This document shows positions 43,959 to 53,487 of a DNA stretch of 64,000 nucleotides, one piece after another. Each line of letters opens with the position of its first letter. The first letter of the stretch is position 1. A program made the translations under genes and the position numbers. The DNA comes from Lachnospiraceae bacterium (GTDB lineage: Bacteria; Bacillota; Clostridia; Lachnospirales; Lachnospiraceae): positions 62,001 through 126,000 of the forward strand of contig JAFQUB010000027.1 of NCBI GenBank assembly GCA_017408735.1, given 5' to 3'. The notes beneath the pieces are model-generated. The model was not told the origin of the DNA, did not search any database, and saw nothing but the letters and a program-made list of their open reading frames with translations.

Positions 43959-45032
43959 ATGAGAGAATGGGAAGCGAACATACGAAAAGTAGTTCCCTAT
44001 GTGCCGGGCGAACAGCCAAAAGAGCAGGGAATTATTAAACTTAATACAAATGAAAATCCATATCCGCCATCAGAAAAGGTACGAAAAGCATTGGAAGAAA
44101 CAGATGTGGACAGATTACGTCTTTATCCGGACCCAACCATAGACAGTCTTGTGTCTGCTATTGCAAAATATTATCAAGTGGACAAGGAAAATGTATTTGT
44201 AGGTGTAGGATCGGATGATGTGATTGCCATGTCATTTATGACATTTTTTAACAGCGACAAACCAATTTTATTTCCAGATATTACCTACTCCTTTTATGAT
44301 GTATGGGCAGATATGTTAAAGATACCATACGAAACTCAGCCTTTAGATGAAGCTTTTCATATTGTAAAAGAAGATTATATGAAAGAAAACGGAGGAATTA
44401 TTTTTCCAAATCCAAATGCACCTACCGGTGTTTTGGAAGATATATCCGTAATTGAGGAAATTGTAGCAAAGAATCCGGCAAGTGTGGTAATTGTAGACGA
44501 AGCTTATGTGGATTTTGGCGGCAAAAGTGCAATTTCACTGTTGGAAAAATATGACAATCTTTTAGTGGTGCAGACATATTCAAAATCCCGTTCTATGGCA
44601 GGTATGCGAATTGGCTTCGCAATAGGAAATAAAGAGTTGATTAAATATTTGAATGATGTAAAGTATTCCTTTAATTCTTATACCATGAATGACACATCTA
44701 TACGTTTTGGTGTGGCTGCTATAGAAGATAAGGCTTATTTTGAAGAAACGGTAGAAAAGATTATTGCTACAAGAGAATGGACAAAGAAAGAGCTTACAAA
44801 TTTAGGATTTACATTTCCGGATTCCAAAGCAAACTTCATTTTCGCAACTCATGAGTCAATTCCGGCAGAGGAATTACAGCAGGCACTTCGTAAAGAAAAA
44901 ATTATAGTAAGGTATTTCAAAAAGCCTAAAATTGATAATTATTTAAGAATTACGGTGGGAACCCAAAAAGAAATGGAAACCTTAGTTCAGACATTAAATA
45001 ATTACATAGAAAATAGAAAATGTAAACAATAG
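43959..45032 (+). CDS. hisC: Histidinol-phosphate aminotransferase (class I/II PLP)
   Basis: 357 residues. NTNENPYPPS near the N-terminus, GVGSDDVIA, NPNAPTG and VIVDEAYVDF are the substrate and cofactor motifs; the PLP lysine is in SKSRSMAGMRIG. It converts imidazole-acetol phosphate to histidinol phosphate in histidine synthesis, although HisC relatives can also act on aromatic amino acids. No other his gene is nearby, so it stands apart from a his operon. The following DUF368 gene starts 9 bases on. Confidence 0.88.
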   Translation: MREWEANIRKVVPYVPGEQPKEQGIIKLNTNENPYPPSEKVRKALEETDVDRLRLYPDPTIDSLVSAIAKYYQVDKENVFVGVGSDDVIAMSFMTFFNSDKPILFPDITYSFYDVWADMLKIPYETQPLDEAFHIVKEDYMKENGGIIFPNPNAPTGVLEDISVIEEIVAKNPASVVIVDEAYVDFGGKSAISLLEKYDNLLVVQTYSKSRSMAGMRIGFAIGNKELIKYLNDVKYSFNSYTMNDTSIRFGVAAIEDKAYFEETVEKIIATREWTKKELTNLGFTFPDSKANFIFATHESIPAEELQQALRKEKIIVRYFKKPKIDNYLRITVGTQKEMETLVQTLNNYIENRKCKQ

Positions 45033-45041
45033 GAGGATTAT

Positions 45042-45929
45042 ATGTTAAAACAAATTTTAAGTGGTGTGGTTATTGGCGTGGCCAATATTATACCGGGAGT
45101 CAGCGGTGGAACCATGATGGTTGCCATGGGAATTTATGATAAATTAATTTCCGCAATCACAGGATTGTTTAAGAACTTTAAGAAAAGTCTTAAATTCCTA
45201 TTTCCTATTGCAGTGGGTATGGCATTAGGAATTGTGGTATTATCCAAAGTCATTGCAATTATGTTTGATGTAATACCATTTCAGACAAACTGTCTGTTTA
45301 TCGGATTGATTATTGGTAGTTTTCCATTTATTGTCAAAAATGTAAAAGGACATTCCGTAAAAATTCAGCATATAATTGCATGTTTACTGTTTTTCGGCTT
45401 AGTTCTTGGTTCAGCATTGATAGGAGAAGGCAGTGGAGAAGAAGCAACGCTCGTTGGTGGAATTGTGCCAATGATTAAGTTGTTTGCTGTAGGTGTGATT
45501 GCATCTGCAACAATGATTATACCGGGAGTCAGCGGTTCTATGGTACTTATGATTTTAGGGTATTACGATGCAATCATCTCAAACATCAGCTTATTTATAG
45601 AGAATGTTCTTACTTGGAATGTGGATGGAATTATAGAAGGATTAATGATTTTTGTTCCTTTTGGAGTTGGTGTAGTAGCCGGAGTGTTCATCGTTGCAAA
45701 ACTGGTTGAAATTATTTTTCAGAAATTCCCATTGGTTGCTTACTGGGCAATTATCGGATTGATTGTAGCATCACCATTTGCAATCTTTATTTCAGCAGGT
45801 TTTGAAGGTGTTAATGTAATTAGCGTTATTACAGGTGTGGTTGCACTTGCAATCGGTGCAGTTGCCGGAAATAAACTTGGTGGAGAAAATGCAGAGGAAA
45901 CAGATACAGAAGAAGCAAAAGCAGCGTAA
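45042..45929 (+). CDS. DUF368 family polyprenyl-phosphate transporter (PopT-like)
   Basis: 295 residues after AGGAGG. Polytopic, with an internal repeat: NIIPGVSGGTMMVAMGIYD near the N-terminus and MIIPGVSGSMVLMILGYYD in the middle, the two DUF368 signature re-entrant motifs. The family includes PopT, reported to return undecaprenyl phosphate to the cytoplasmic face. It complements uppP at 40303 in recycling the lipid carrier. The acidic C-terminal tail is cytoplasmic or exposed. Confidence 0.88.
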   Translation: MLKQILSGVVIGVANIIPGVSGGTMMVAMGIYDKLISAITGLFKNFKKSLKFLFPIAVGMALGIVVLSKVIAIMFDVIPFQTNCLFIGLIIGSFPFIVKNVKGHSVKIQHIIACLLFFGLVLGSALIGEGSGEEATLVGGIVPMIKLFAVGVIASATMIIPGVSGSMVLMILGYYDAIISNISLFIENVLTWNVDGIIEGLMIFVPFGVGVVAGVFIVAKLVEIIFQKFPLVAYWAIIGLIVASPFAIFISAGFEGVNVISVITGVVALAIGAVAGNKLGGENAEETDTEEAKAA

Positions 45930-45935
45930 ATGGCA

Positions 45936-45976
45936 AAAAAGACCTTATACCAGGAAACTGGTGTGAGGTTTTTTTG
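45936..45976 (+). terminator. Intrinsic terminator after the DUF368 gene
   Basis: A 12-base stem (ACCTTATACCAG / CTGGTGTGAGGT, with G-U pairs), a GAAA tetraloop and an 8-T run. Confidence 0.85.
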
Positions 45977-45996
45977 TGCAAAAAGTCATAAAAACA

Positions 45997-46025
45997 TTGA
46001 TAAGTAAAAGGAAATGTTGTATCAT
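45997..46025 (+). promoter_or_regulatory. Promoter of the chemoreceptor at 46076
   Basis: TTGATA, 17 bases, TATCAT. A sigma-A-type site, not the sigma-D flagellar class. Confidence 0.6.
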
Positions 46026-46075
46026 ATTACTAAGGGATTGTAAGAAAAATTACATAATGATAAGGAGGAAACTAT

Positions 46076-47764
46076 ATGAGAGAAAAGTTTAAAAATTTAA
46101 AAGTGGGGAAAAAACTTCAAAATTCATATTTTGCGATTTTAGGAGTATTGATAGTTACGGTAATTGTAGCTGTTGGGGGAATTGTTACAATTAATGGAAT
46201 GTTAAATTTATTTTATGCGAAATCTTACCAGAATACAAAGTTACAGCTGGAAATTCGAAAAGATATCCAGATGGTAGGGAAAAATGTATTGTGGGCAGTA
46301 ACTATGGAGGATGCGGAAAAGGCTCAAGAAAAAATTGACGTAGCAGCTACTTATGCGGGGTATGTTGGGACTAATGTGGAAGCACTAGAAAAGAATTTTG
46401 ATGATGAAAAAATGTCAGAAGAATTGATTGCAGCATTAGAAGATTTAAAAGCAAAAAGGGCAGAAGTGGTTACATTGGTAACAGCTGGAAAGCATGATGA
46501 GGCTTTGGAATTATTTAATGGGGAATATACTCAGGCCACAGATCGTATTCAGGATATTCTTATTGAAATAGGAAATCATTCGGATGAATCAGCTGTAAGT
46601 GCTTATAAAACTGCAAGAACTTTAGGAACATTGGCTGTTGTTGTGATGATTATTGTTGGCATTGGTAGTATTGTGTTATGTCTTACTTTCTCTAAGGTTA
46701 TTACCGGACTTTTAGTGGAACCTGTGTTGGAATTGCAGAGAGCGGCACAGAAATTACGTAATGGAGAACTTGATATAGAAATTAAATATGAAAGTCAGGA
46801 TGAATTGGGAGAACTGGCAGAGAATTTCCGTGGAGCTTGCTTGGAGATGCGTACTGTAATTAAAGACATGGAGTATTTGTTGATTGAAATGGCAGAGGGC
46901 AATTTTAATATTAGAACAAGAGCGGAAGAAAGTTATATGGGTGAGTTTGAGATTTTAATTTTAAATATCAGAAAATTGAATCGCCAGTTAGATGGAACGT
47001 TAAGACAAATCAGTGAAGCTTCTGAACAGGTATCTATCGGTTCTGGGCAGTTGGCATCTAGTGCTCAGGAACTGGCAGAAGGAGCAACAGAACAGGCAGG
47101 AGCGGTAGAAGAACTCACGGCGACGGTTGAAGATGTAAGCAATATTTCACAAGAAAGTGCAGAAAATGCATTAGAAGCAGCAAACAAGATTAAAATTTCT
47201 GCACAGGAGGCTCAAAAGAGTCGTGAAGAAATGAATAACTTGATTGGTGCAATGGAACGTATTACAGAAACATCAAAAGAAATTGAAAATATTATAGGAG
47301 CTATTGAAGATATTGCTTCACAGACTAATTTGTTATCATTGAATGCCTCCATAGAAGCAGCAAGAGCAGGAGAAGCAGGAAAGGGATTTGCCGTTGTAGC
47401 AGATCAGATTGGAAAGCTTGCGGCTGACAGTGCACAGTCTGCAGTGAATACAAGAGAGCTGATTGGTAAATCCTTGGAAGAAATTGAAAAAGGAAATGGT
47501 ATTGTAGAGCGTACCATGGAAGTGATTGGTGAGGTTTTAAGCGGCATGGAAGATTTTTCCGGTATGGCGGCAGGTTCAGCAGAGGCTTCACGTACTCAGG
47601 CGAATATGTTGAAGCAGATAGAATTAGGAATTGAACAGATTTCAACAGTTATACAGAGTAATTCAGCAGCTGCACAAGAAACCTCAGCTATTAGTGAAGA
47701 ACTTTCAGCGCAGGCAGACACTTTAGAAGCAATGGTTGGAGCATTTCAATTACGTAACGATTAG
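46076..47764 (+). CDS. Methyl-accepting chemotaxis protein (4HB sensor, HAMP)
   Basis: 562 residues after AAGGAGG. Membrane segment 1 (about 18-40), a helical extracytoplasmic sensor of about 140 residues resembling the four-helix-bundle MCP domain, membrane segment 2 (about 186-208), HAMP (about 210-262), and a signalling domain. The hairpin tip is [29 protein letters not shown]. Ligand unknown. It stands alone between terminators. Confidence 0.93.
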   Translation: MREKFKNLKVGKKLQNSYFAILGVLIVTVIVAVGGIVTINGMLNLFYAKSYQNTKLQLEIRKDIQMVGKNVLWAVTMEDAEKAQEKIDVAATYAGYVGTNVEALEKNFDDEKMSEELIAALEDLKAKRAEVVTLVTAGKHDEALELFNGEYTQATDRIQDILIEIGNHSDESAVSAYKTARTLGTLAVVVMIIVGIGSIVLCLTFSKVITGLLVEPVLELQRAAQKLRNGELDIEIKYESQDELGELAENFRGACLEMRTVIKDMEYLLIEMAEGNFNIRTRAEESYMGEFEILILNIRKLNRQLDGTLRQISEASEQVSIGSGQLASSAQELAEGATEQAGAVEELTATVEDVSNISQESAENALEAANKIKISAQEAQKSREEMNNLIGAMERITETSKEIENIIGAIEDIASQTNLLSLNASIEAARAGEAGKGFAVVADQIGKLAADSAQSAVNTRELIGKSLEEIEKGNGIVERTMEVIGEVLSGMEDFSGMAAGSAEASRTQANMLKQIELGIEQISTVIQSNSAAAQETSAISEELSAQADTLEAMVGAFQLRND

Positions 47765-47786
47765 AAAGAATAAATAATATAAAAGA

Positions 47787-47829
47787 AAGAAGTTGGCGTA
47801 CCGGATAAAAGGTGCGCAACTTCTTTTTT
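47787..47829. terminator. Bidirectional terminator after the chemoreceptor
   Basis: GAAGTTGGCGTACC pairs imperfectly with GGTGCGCAACTTC and is followed by TTTTTT; the A-rich left side serves the convergent gene. Confidence 0.7.
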
Positions 47830-47847
47830 GATGTAAAAACCCCAAAT

Positions 47848-48873
47848 TTATTGAGTGGTATTGATATAGGTTAAATATTTCTTTGCCAGTGCCTTGTGTT
47901 CCTGAGAATAACCTACTAAAATATTAGGATTTTTTCCAGCCAGCAAAGCAATCAATGCATCAGAATTTCTTTCAGGACAGTTCTTGAATTGGATATGCCT
48001 TCCGCTGTTTAAAATGAAATGTATGGTATAAAAGCTGGAAGCATCGGAAATACCGTGGGCAGCTTTGATAACATGTTTATAAATCCAGATAATGTCCTTT
48101 ACCGGAAGGATATGTGTATCATAGGTAGAACAGTAAATTAAAAAAGAGGGACTTACGTAAAAATCTTTTCGTCCTCTGGAAGAAAATCGGATTGCTACAA
48201 TATCTTCCCTTTCTTTTAATGTTTTTGCAATCATGCGAGAGAAAAGTTTCTTTTTGGCAGAGAAACCGGAGCATGGGAGCATACCTTTTTGCATAAAAGG
48301 AAATATGAAAACCAGTATATTTGAGCAAAGTACAATTACAATATACACAAATAAAGCAGCCAGAAGTCCCGCGAAAAAATAGGAGTAGTAAAGAATATCC
48401 CGGTACTCCCGTCCAAAGAAAGTCGGTGTTGCTTCGGATAAATGCGTTGCACTCCAGTCAATATCGGTACTCAGACTATTTAAAAAAGAAGAAAAATCCG
48501 AGTTTGTCTGGACTAACTTCAAATTCAGAGAAGAAAAAATCAAGGCCTCAGGTGCTTTCATGGCGTCCTCAGAAGTTAACAGAAAGAAAAAGCACTGGTC
48601 ATCCTCAAAGGCATAATAGTATCTCCCTTTTACCTTATCATTGCGGACAGAATCATATCCGGTATAGTAAAGAGTAACATCGGTTAGGTTTACATAATCT
48701 TGTTTGGACGCATATTTGCTCTCCATATCTGTGAAATGAGTAATGTGTTTTGGTGAAAAAATATCCCAAAAGGGATAATTCCAAACCGTGAACACCAAAA
48801 AAATCAAAAACAGAGCCGGCAAAATACTGGAAAGAAGCGTCTGTTTGCGAACAATTTGGCTAATAAATTTCAT
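47848..48873 (-). CDS. Uncharacterised two-TM membrane protein
   Basis: 341 residues, ATG after AAGGGGA. Membrane segment 1 (about 13-31), an exterior domain of about 135 residues with YYYAFEDDQCFFFLLTSEDA, membrane segment 2 (about 166-190), then a cytoplasmic part. In that part DFYVSPSFLIYCSTYDTHILPVKDIIWIYKHV suggests a PH-like strand pattern (a membrane-attached sensor of its own composition). I do not recognise the family. It is monocistronic. Confidence 0.6.
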   Translation of the reverse strand: MKFISQIVRKQTLLSSILPALFLIFLVFTVWNYPFWDIFSPKHITHFTDMESKYASKQDYVNLTDVTLYYTGYDSVRNDKVKGRYYYAFEDDQCFFFLLTSEDAMKAPEALIFSSLNLKLVQTNSDFSSFLNSLSTDIDWSATHLSEATPTFFGREYRDILYYSYFFAGLLAALFVYIVIVLCSNILVFIFPFMQKGMLPCSGFSAKKKLFSRMIAKTLKEREDIVAIRFSSRGRKDFYVSPSFLIYCSTYDTHILPVKDIIWIYKHVIKAAHGISDASSFYTIHFILNSGRHIQFKNCPERNSDALIALLAGKNPNILVGYSQEHKALAKKYLTYINTTQ

Positions 48874-48969
48874 ATTATAATCCCCTTATCGTAAAATGTA
48901 CGACTGTACCTTTGCAAGGACAGTTCAAAATTAATATAAGTATAACTTTCAACAGAAAAATAATCAAGC

Positions 48970-48997
48970 TTGCGTTTTCAGAAAAATATGTTACTAT
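48970..48997 (+). promoter_or_regulatory. Promoter candidate for the methyltransferase-hslO pair
   Basis: TTGCGT, 16 bases, TACTAT. Moderate match. Confidence 0.35.
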
Positions 48998-49035
48998 ATC
49001 ATAAGTAAACAATTGAAAGTGTGGAAGGATAGAAG

Positions 49036-49806
49036 ATGGAAGCGTATACAGGATTTGCAGAAGTGTATGATATCTTTATGGATAACATAGACTATAAAGC
49101 ATGGACAGAGTATGTGATTTCTTTGTTGGAACAATACGGAATAAAAGACGGGCTTGTGCTTGAGTTGGGATGTGGCACAGGTAATGTGACAGAAGAGCTG
49201 GCAACAGCAGGATATGATATGACGGGCATAGATATGTCCGAAGATATGTTGAATATTGCCATGAAGAAACGAGCAGATTCCGGCCATGATATATTGTATT
49301 TATGTCAGGAAATGCAGGAGTTTGAATTATATGGTACGGTAAGGGCAGTAGTTAGTATCTGTGATTGTATTAACTATGTAACAGAAAAAGAAGATATTGT
49401 GCAGACTTTCCGATTAGTAAATAATTATCTTGATCCGGAAGGGATTTTTATCTTTGATATGAATACTTGCTATAAGTATAGGGAAATTCTAGGAGATAAT
49501 ACATTTGCAGAAACCAGAGAAGACAGCAGTTTTATCTGGGAAAATTTTTATGATGAAGAAGAAAAAATTAATGAATATGCCCTGACTTTATTTATTGAAG
49601 ATAAAGAAACAGGTATGTATGAAAAATTTGAAGAAGAACATTACCAAAGGGCTTATGAAATCCAAGAAATGATACAGATGATAGAAGCATCAGGATTAGA
49701 ATTTCTTGCAGTTTATGATGCGTTTACAAAAGAAGCACCCAAAAAGAGCAGCGAACGGGTATATTTTATTGCAAGAGAAAAGGGAAAGGCGGTAAAATCA
49801 AAATGA
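49036..49806 (+). CDS. Class I SAM-dependent methyltransferase
   Basis: 256 residues. VLELGCGTGNVTEELA (motif I), YDMTGIDMSEDMLNIA (motif II) and VSICDCINYV (motif IV) show a small-molecule methyltransferase of the YqeM/UbiE type. It overlaps hslO by 4 bases. This pairing is common in Clostridia, but the substrate is not known. Confidence 0.88.
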   Translation: MEAYTGFAEVYDIFMDNIDYKAWTEYVISLLEQYGIKDGLVLELGCGTGNVTEELATAGYDMTGIDMSEDMLNIAMKKRADSGHDILYLCQEMQEFELYGTVRAVVSICDCINYVTEKEDIVQTFRLVNNYLDPEGIFIFDMNTCYKYREILGDNTFAETREDSSFIWENFYDEEEKINEYALTLFIEDKETGMYEKFEEEHYQRAYEIQEMIQMIEASGLEFLAVYDAFTKEAPKKSSERVYFIAREKGKAVKSK

Positions 49807-50681
49807 AAGATTATATTGTAAGAGCAACAGCAGCAAACAATCAGATTAGAGCATTTGCAGCCACAACACAGGAAATGGTGGAATTTGCGAGAGCAGCACA
49901 CAATACCAGTCCGGTAGCAACTGCAGCGCTGGGACGTTTGCTGACAGCAGGTGCCATGATGGGGTGGATGCAGAAAAATGAAAAGGATGTATTAACCTTA
50001 AAAGTTCGTGGCGGTGGTCCTTTAGGCGGAATTACGGTAACTTCTGATGCAAAAGCAAATGTAAAAGGATATGTAGAACATCCGGAAGTAATTCTTCCAC
50101 CAAACAGCAAAGGAAAATTGGATGTTGCTTCTGCGGTAGGTGTCGGTATGCTTCAGGTAATCAAAGATATGGGATTAAAAGAACCATATGTGGGGCAGAC
50201 CATTTTAACTACCAGTGAAATTGCAGAAGATTTGACTTATTATTTTGCAACCTCAGAACAGGTACCATCTTCTGTAGGTCTTGGTGTTTTAATGGAAAAG
50301 AATAACACCGTAAAACGTGCCGGTGGATTTATTATCCAGTTGTTACCATTTACAGAGGACAGCATCATTGATAAATTGGAAGAAAATCTTAAAAATGTAA
50401 CATCTGTTACCAATATGTTGGAAGAGGGGATGACACCGGAAAATATTTTAGAAACTATATTAGAAGGCTTAGATCCTGTTGTGGCAGACCGCACAGAAAC
50501 AGCATTTGAATGTAACTGCTCCGATACAAAGATAGAAAAAATGTTAATCAGCCTTGGCAAGCAGGAACTGCAGTCTATGATTGATGATGGAGAAACCATC
50601 GAAGTGAACTGCCATTTCTGTAACAAAAAATACCATGTGCCCGTAGAAAAATTACAGGACCTTTTAAAGTCGGCCCTGTAA
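49803..50681 (+). CDS. hslO: Redox-regulated chaperone Hsp33
   Basis: 292 residues, start overlapping the previous stop. The N-terminal chaperone domain has TAALGRLLTAGAMMG and VRGGGPLGGITV. The C-terminal redox switch has FECNCS and NCHFCNKKYHV: the four zinc cysteines in CxC...CxxC order. Oxidation releases zinc and activates holdase activity in the cytosol. The gene ends 12 bases from a convergent gene, with no clear terminator. Confidence 0.95.
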   Translation: MKDYIVRATAANNQIRAFAATTQEMVEFARAAHNTSPVATAALGRLLTAGAMMGWMQKNEKDVLTLKVRGGGPLGGITVTSDAKANVKGYVEHPEVILPPNSKGKLDVASAVGVGMLQVIKDMGLKEPYVGQTILTTSEIAEDLTYYFATSEQVPSSVGLGVLMEKNNTVKRAGGFIIQLLPFTEDSIIDKLEENLKNVTSVTNMLEEGMTPENILETILEGLDPVVADRTETAFECNCSDTKIEKMLISLGKQELQSMIDDGETIEVNCHFCNKKYHVPVEKLQDLLKSAL

Positions 50682-50693
50682 TCAGAACTGGGT

Positions 50694-51173
50694 TTAATAA
50701 ATAATTTCCGGAACTGTGCCTGAATCGGAGGAGGAATCTTCTGCTTCAGGTACTTTTGCTTTTTCCAGAGCCTGCTCTATGGTATCAAGAAGCAGCATGG
50801 AAGTATAACGGTTTTCTTCAGAATATGTAATGTCTTCTAAAGACTGTTTTTCACAAATCTGCATTGCAAGAGTTTCTAAAGCAGGTTCCATCAAAGGATA
50901 CATGGTAGCCACTGACTCGGAAGTATAATTCATATCAATGGAATGAATCCTGTTTTCATCTACCATAACTTCAATATCCACAGTATTTTCGCCTAATTCC
51001 ATGGCAGAGTGATATACGCCGGGAACATAGGCGTTTTTTTCTTCTGAGCCGGAATTCTTAGGCTGAAACATGTAGATAAGAAGTATGATTAAGACGATTC
51101 CCAGAACCGCGAAAAGACCGGTATAGATGATTTCTTTTGTGCGAAGTACTACAATTTTTGTTTTGCCGCTCAT
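50694..51173 (-). CDS. Membrane-anchored protein with degenerate FMN-binding-like domain
   Basis: 159 residues from the ATG at 51173, which follows GGAGGAACTT. One N-terminal membrane segment (about 14-36) is followed by an exterior domain: YVPGVYHSAMELGENTVDIEVMV, IHSIDM and a helical part TSMLLLDTIEQALEKAKV. The layout resembles FMN_bind domains, whose covalent flavin sits on Thr of an SGAT-type motif. Here that position reads YSEENRYTS, so flavinylation is doubtful. It is divergent from the GntR operon. Function unknown. Confidence 0.55.
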   Translation of the reverse strand: MSGKTKIVVLRTKEIIYTGLFAVLGIVLIILLIYMFQPKNSGSEEKNAYVPGVYHSAMELGENTVDIEVMVDENRIHSIDMNYTSESVATMYPLMEPALETLAMQICEKQSLEDITYSEENRYTSMLLLDTIEQALEKAKVPEAEDSSSDSGTVPEIIY

Positions 51174-51236
51174 AAGTTCCTCCAAAAGCTTTTTCTATAT
51201 GTTATGAATTTCCAGAAAAAAATATAACAAAAATGC

Positions 51237-51265
51237 TTGACATAAAGAAAAAAAAGATATACTAT
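51237..51265 (+). promoter_or_regulatory. Promoter of the GntR/ABC operon
   Basis: TTGACA, 17 bases, TACTAT (a TATACT with a 15-base spacer overlaps). It sits just before the regulator gene and is a likely site of autoregulation. Confidence 0.65.
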
Positions 51266-51309
51266 TGTATTAGGCGAGTAAGACAATGATACAAGAAAGG
51301 AGAATACAA

Positions 51310-51681
51310 ATGGCATGGACATTAGATGCAGACAGACCTATCTATACCCAGCTGGTAGAAAAAATACAGATGGATATTGTATCTGGATTCTACAAGGCAG
51401 GAGATAAGATACCGCCAGTCAGGGAACTGGCAACAGAAGCGGCGGTAAATCCTAACACAATGCAAAAGGCATTGGCAGAACTGGAACGACTGGGATTATT
51501 GTATACCCAGAGAACCAGTGGAAGATTTGTGACGGAGGACGAGGAAATGATTAATAAAGTGAAGGAAGAAATGGCTTCAAAGCATATTAAGGTTTTTCTG
51601 GAAAATATGAAGCAGTTGGGTTATGATGTGGAAGAAACTATTAGTGTTATCAAGGAATTAAAGAGGGAGGAAGAAGAATGA
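51310..51681 (+). CDS. GntR-family (YtrA subfamily) transcriptional regulator
   Basis: 123 residues from the ATG at 51310, which follows AAAGGAG; the in-frame ATG at 51286 precedes this site. A winged helix-turn-helix (about 8-75) with SGFYKAGDKIPPVRELA and NPNTMQKALAELERLGLLYTQRTSGRFV is followed by a short helical tail and no large ligand domain, as in YtrA. It probably represses its own operon with the ABC transporter and responds to wall-active stress. Confidence 0.9.
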   Translation: MAWTLDADRPIYTQLVEKIQMDIVSGFYKAGDKIPPVRELATEAAVNPNTMQKALAELERLGLLYTQRTSGRFVTEDEEMINKVKEEMASKHIKVFLENMKQLGYDVEETISVIKELKREEEE

Positions 51682-52376
51682 GCTATTTGATCGAGTCGAA
51701 TCATCTTTGCAAAAAGTTTGGAAACAAACAGGCATTGGCAGACATTAACTTAAGAATTGAGCGAGGAAGAATTATCGGTCTGTTAGGTCCAAACGGCAGC
51801 GGTAAAAGTACATTGATTAAGATTATCAATGGCTTAATGATGCCTACAGAGGGAGAAGTTTTTATCGATGAAAAAAAGCCGGGAGTAGAGACAAAGAAGA
51901 TTATTTCTTATCTGCCGGAACGAACTTATCTGAATGAATGGATGAAAGTAAAAGAGCTATTAGACTATTTTGAAGATTTCTATGAAGATTTCCGCAGGGA
52001 GAGAGCCATAACAATGCTTGAAAACTTAAACATTGGTCTGGACGACAAATTAAAAACCATGTCAAAAGGTACCAAAGAAAAAGTACAGTTGATTTTAGTA
52101 ATGAGCAGAGATGCTGATTTGTATATTCTGGATGAGCCAATTGGTGGAGTTGACCCGGCGGCACGAGATTATATCCTTCGTACCATTATCGGAAATTATA
52201 ATGAAAATGCAACAGTGCTTTTATCAACACATCTCATATCTGATATTGAAAATATATTAGATGAAGTTATCTTTTTACAGTATGGTCAGATTCGCTTTCA
52301 TGCATCTGTGGATGAAATCAGAATGAAAGAGGGAAAGAGTGTGGACCAGTTATTTAGGGAGGTATACAGATGTTAG
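51678..52376 (+). CDS. ABC transporter ATP-binding protein
   Basis: 232 residues in ATGA overlap with the regulator. Walker A GPNGSGKST, Walker B DLYILDEPIGGVDPAARD and the H-loop STH are present; the signature is MSKGTKEKVQL rather than canonical LSGGQ, as in several YtrB-like ATPases. Partner of the next gene. The complex probably confers antibiotic or envelope-stress resistance. Confidence 0.92.
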   Translation: MSYLIESNHLCKKFGNKQALADINLRIERGRIIGLLGPNGSGKSTLIKIINGLMMPTEGEVFIDEKKPGVETKKIISYLPERTYLNEWMKVKELLDYFEDFYEDFRRERAITMLENLNIGLDDKLKTMSKGTKEKVQLILVMSRDADLYILDEPIGGVDPAARDYILRTIIGNYNENATVLLSTHLISDIENILDEVIFLQYGQIRFHASVDEIRMKEGKSVDQLFREVYRC

Positions 52377-53176
52377 GGAAATTAATAAAACATGAATGGA
52401 AAGCAGTTGGAAAAATTCTGGCAATCGTACACATTGCGTTGGTCTTGATGGCAATTATAGGAAAAATCATGTTGAGTATAGATGTGTTAAGTGAAGCATG
52501 GCTATTGTGGCGGATGTTACTGTTAATATATATCTTTTCCGTGATAGCGGTAGGGGTTGGAACACATATATATCTTGCAGTAAGGTTTTATAAAAACATG
52601 TATACCGATGAAGGGTATCTGTCATTTACACTTCCTGTAAAACCATGGCAGCACATTTTTTCAAAAACTCTGGTATCGTCCATCTGGATTTTGATAGACG
52701 GAGTAGCTATTGTTGGTTCCATAGTCATTCTTGTTATGTACAAGGGGATGGGAACAGAATTTGTAGACGTACTGAATGTAATTATGGAAGAGTTAGGTGA
52801 AGTAGGAATGTTTGGGGTATGGTCGGTGATTTTGACTGTAATTACAGCAATATTATCCTTGGTTTCCATACCGTTGACTTACTATATCGCTATTTCTGTA
52901 GGACAGTTATTCAATACTCATAAAATGCTTGCTTCTGTAGTGGCTTATTTTATTATCGTGAATGTGATTCAGGCGATAGGTACTTTAAGCAGTGCAGTGT
53001 TAATTCTTAAAGTTGATGAGACAGCAGAGGTACAGACCGCTTCAGCAAATATATTAGAAGAACTTGGGGTATATAATGACATGATAAGTCTTGGAATGGT
53101 GGAACAGTTAGTGATGGCGGTAGCATTCTGGTTGATTATCAATTACATTATGAATAAACGACTGAATCTGGAGTAG
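52370..53176 (+). CDS. ABC transporter permease (ABC-2-like)
   Basis: 268 residues overlapping the ATPase gene by 7 bases. Six membrane segments, with LGKLIKHEWKAVGKIL at the N-terminus and YTDEGYLSFTLPVKPWQHIFSKTL between the first pairs, the form seen in clostridial efflux permeases. The substrate is not visible from sequence. Ends at a terminator. Confidence 0.85.
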   Translation: MLGKLIKHEWKAVGKILAIVHIALVLMAIIGKIMLSIDVLSEAWLLWRMLLLIYIFSVIAVGVGTHIYLAVRFYKNMYTDEGYLSFTLPVKPWQHIFSKTLVSSIWILIDGVAIVGSIVILVMYKGMGTEFVDVLNVIMEELGEVGMFGVWSVILTVITAILSLVSIPLTYYIAISVGQLFNTHKMLASVVAYFIIVNVIQAIGTLSSAVLILKVDETAEVQTASANILEELGVYNDMISLGMVEQLVMAVAFWLIINYIMNKRLNLE

Positions 53177-53206
53177 TATATAAGATTACTTTGGGAGTAT
53201 ATCAAA

Positions 53207-53236
53207 GGGGGCTGTCGCATTTGGCGACAGCCCCTG
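53207..53236 (+). terminator. Strong hairpin terminator of the GntR/ABC operon
   Basis: GGGGCTGTCGC and GCGACAGCCCC form an 11-base GC-rich stem with a short loop; the tail TGTCTTATT is U-poor. Confidence 0.65.
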
Positions 53237-53370
53237 TCTTATTCATCAGAACTATTTTTATAGCATCAAACTTAATCAATACCAGATTTCAAGAAAAATT
53301 AAGAGCTTTAAGAAGGGAGAGGGATAATAAAACCGGCACTTTTGAAAGATAGTGTTAGTGTGAAGAAATA
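53237..53370. other. Non-coding gap before the hydrolase gene
   Basis: I see no gene between the terminator at 53207-53236 and the promoter at 53371. The stretch is AT-rich, holds a GGGAGAGGG patch at about 53315 and shows no strong repeat or fold. Confidence 0.5.
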
Positions 53371-53399
53371 TTGACTTTCTTGCGTGTAATTGTTATAAT
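53371..53399 (+). promoter_or_regulatory. Near-consensus promoter of the hydrolase/KAS III/MCP group
   Basis: TTGACT, 17 bases, TATAAT. The next 88 bases before the coding start form an untranslated leader. Confidence 0.75.
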
Positions 53400-53487
53400 T
53401 GATTTGAGATTTTATTATAAAAAAGGAAATAATGTGTGCAAAAAAAGTTTATGCATATTGCAGAGAGCTTGTAAAGGGGGAAAAGAA

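Noticed and set aside
53371..53487. 39-codon N-terminal extension of the hydrolase
   Set aside because: Its first codon is the -35 box of a strong promoter; the ATG at 53488 has the ribosome site.
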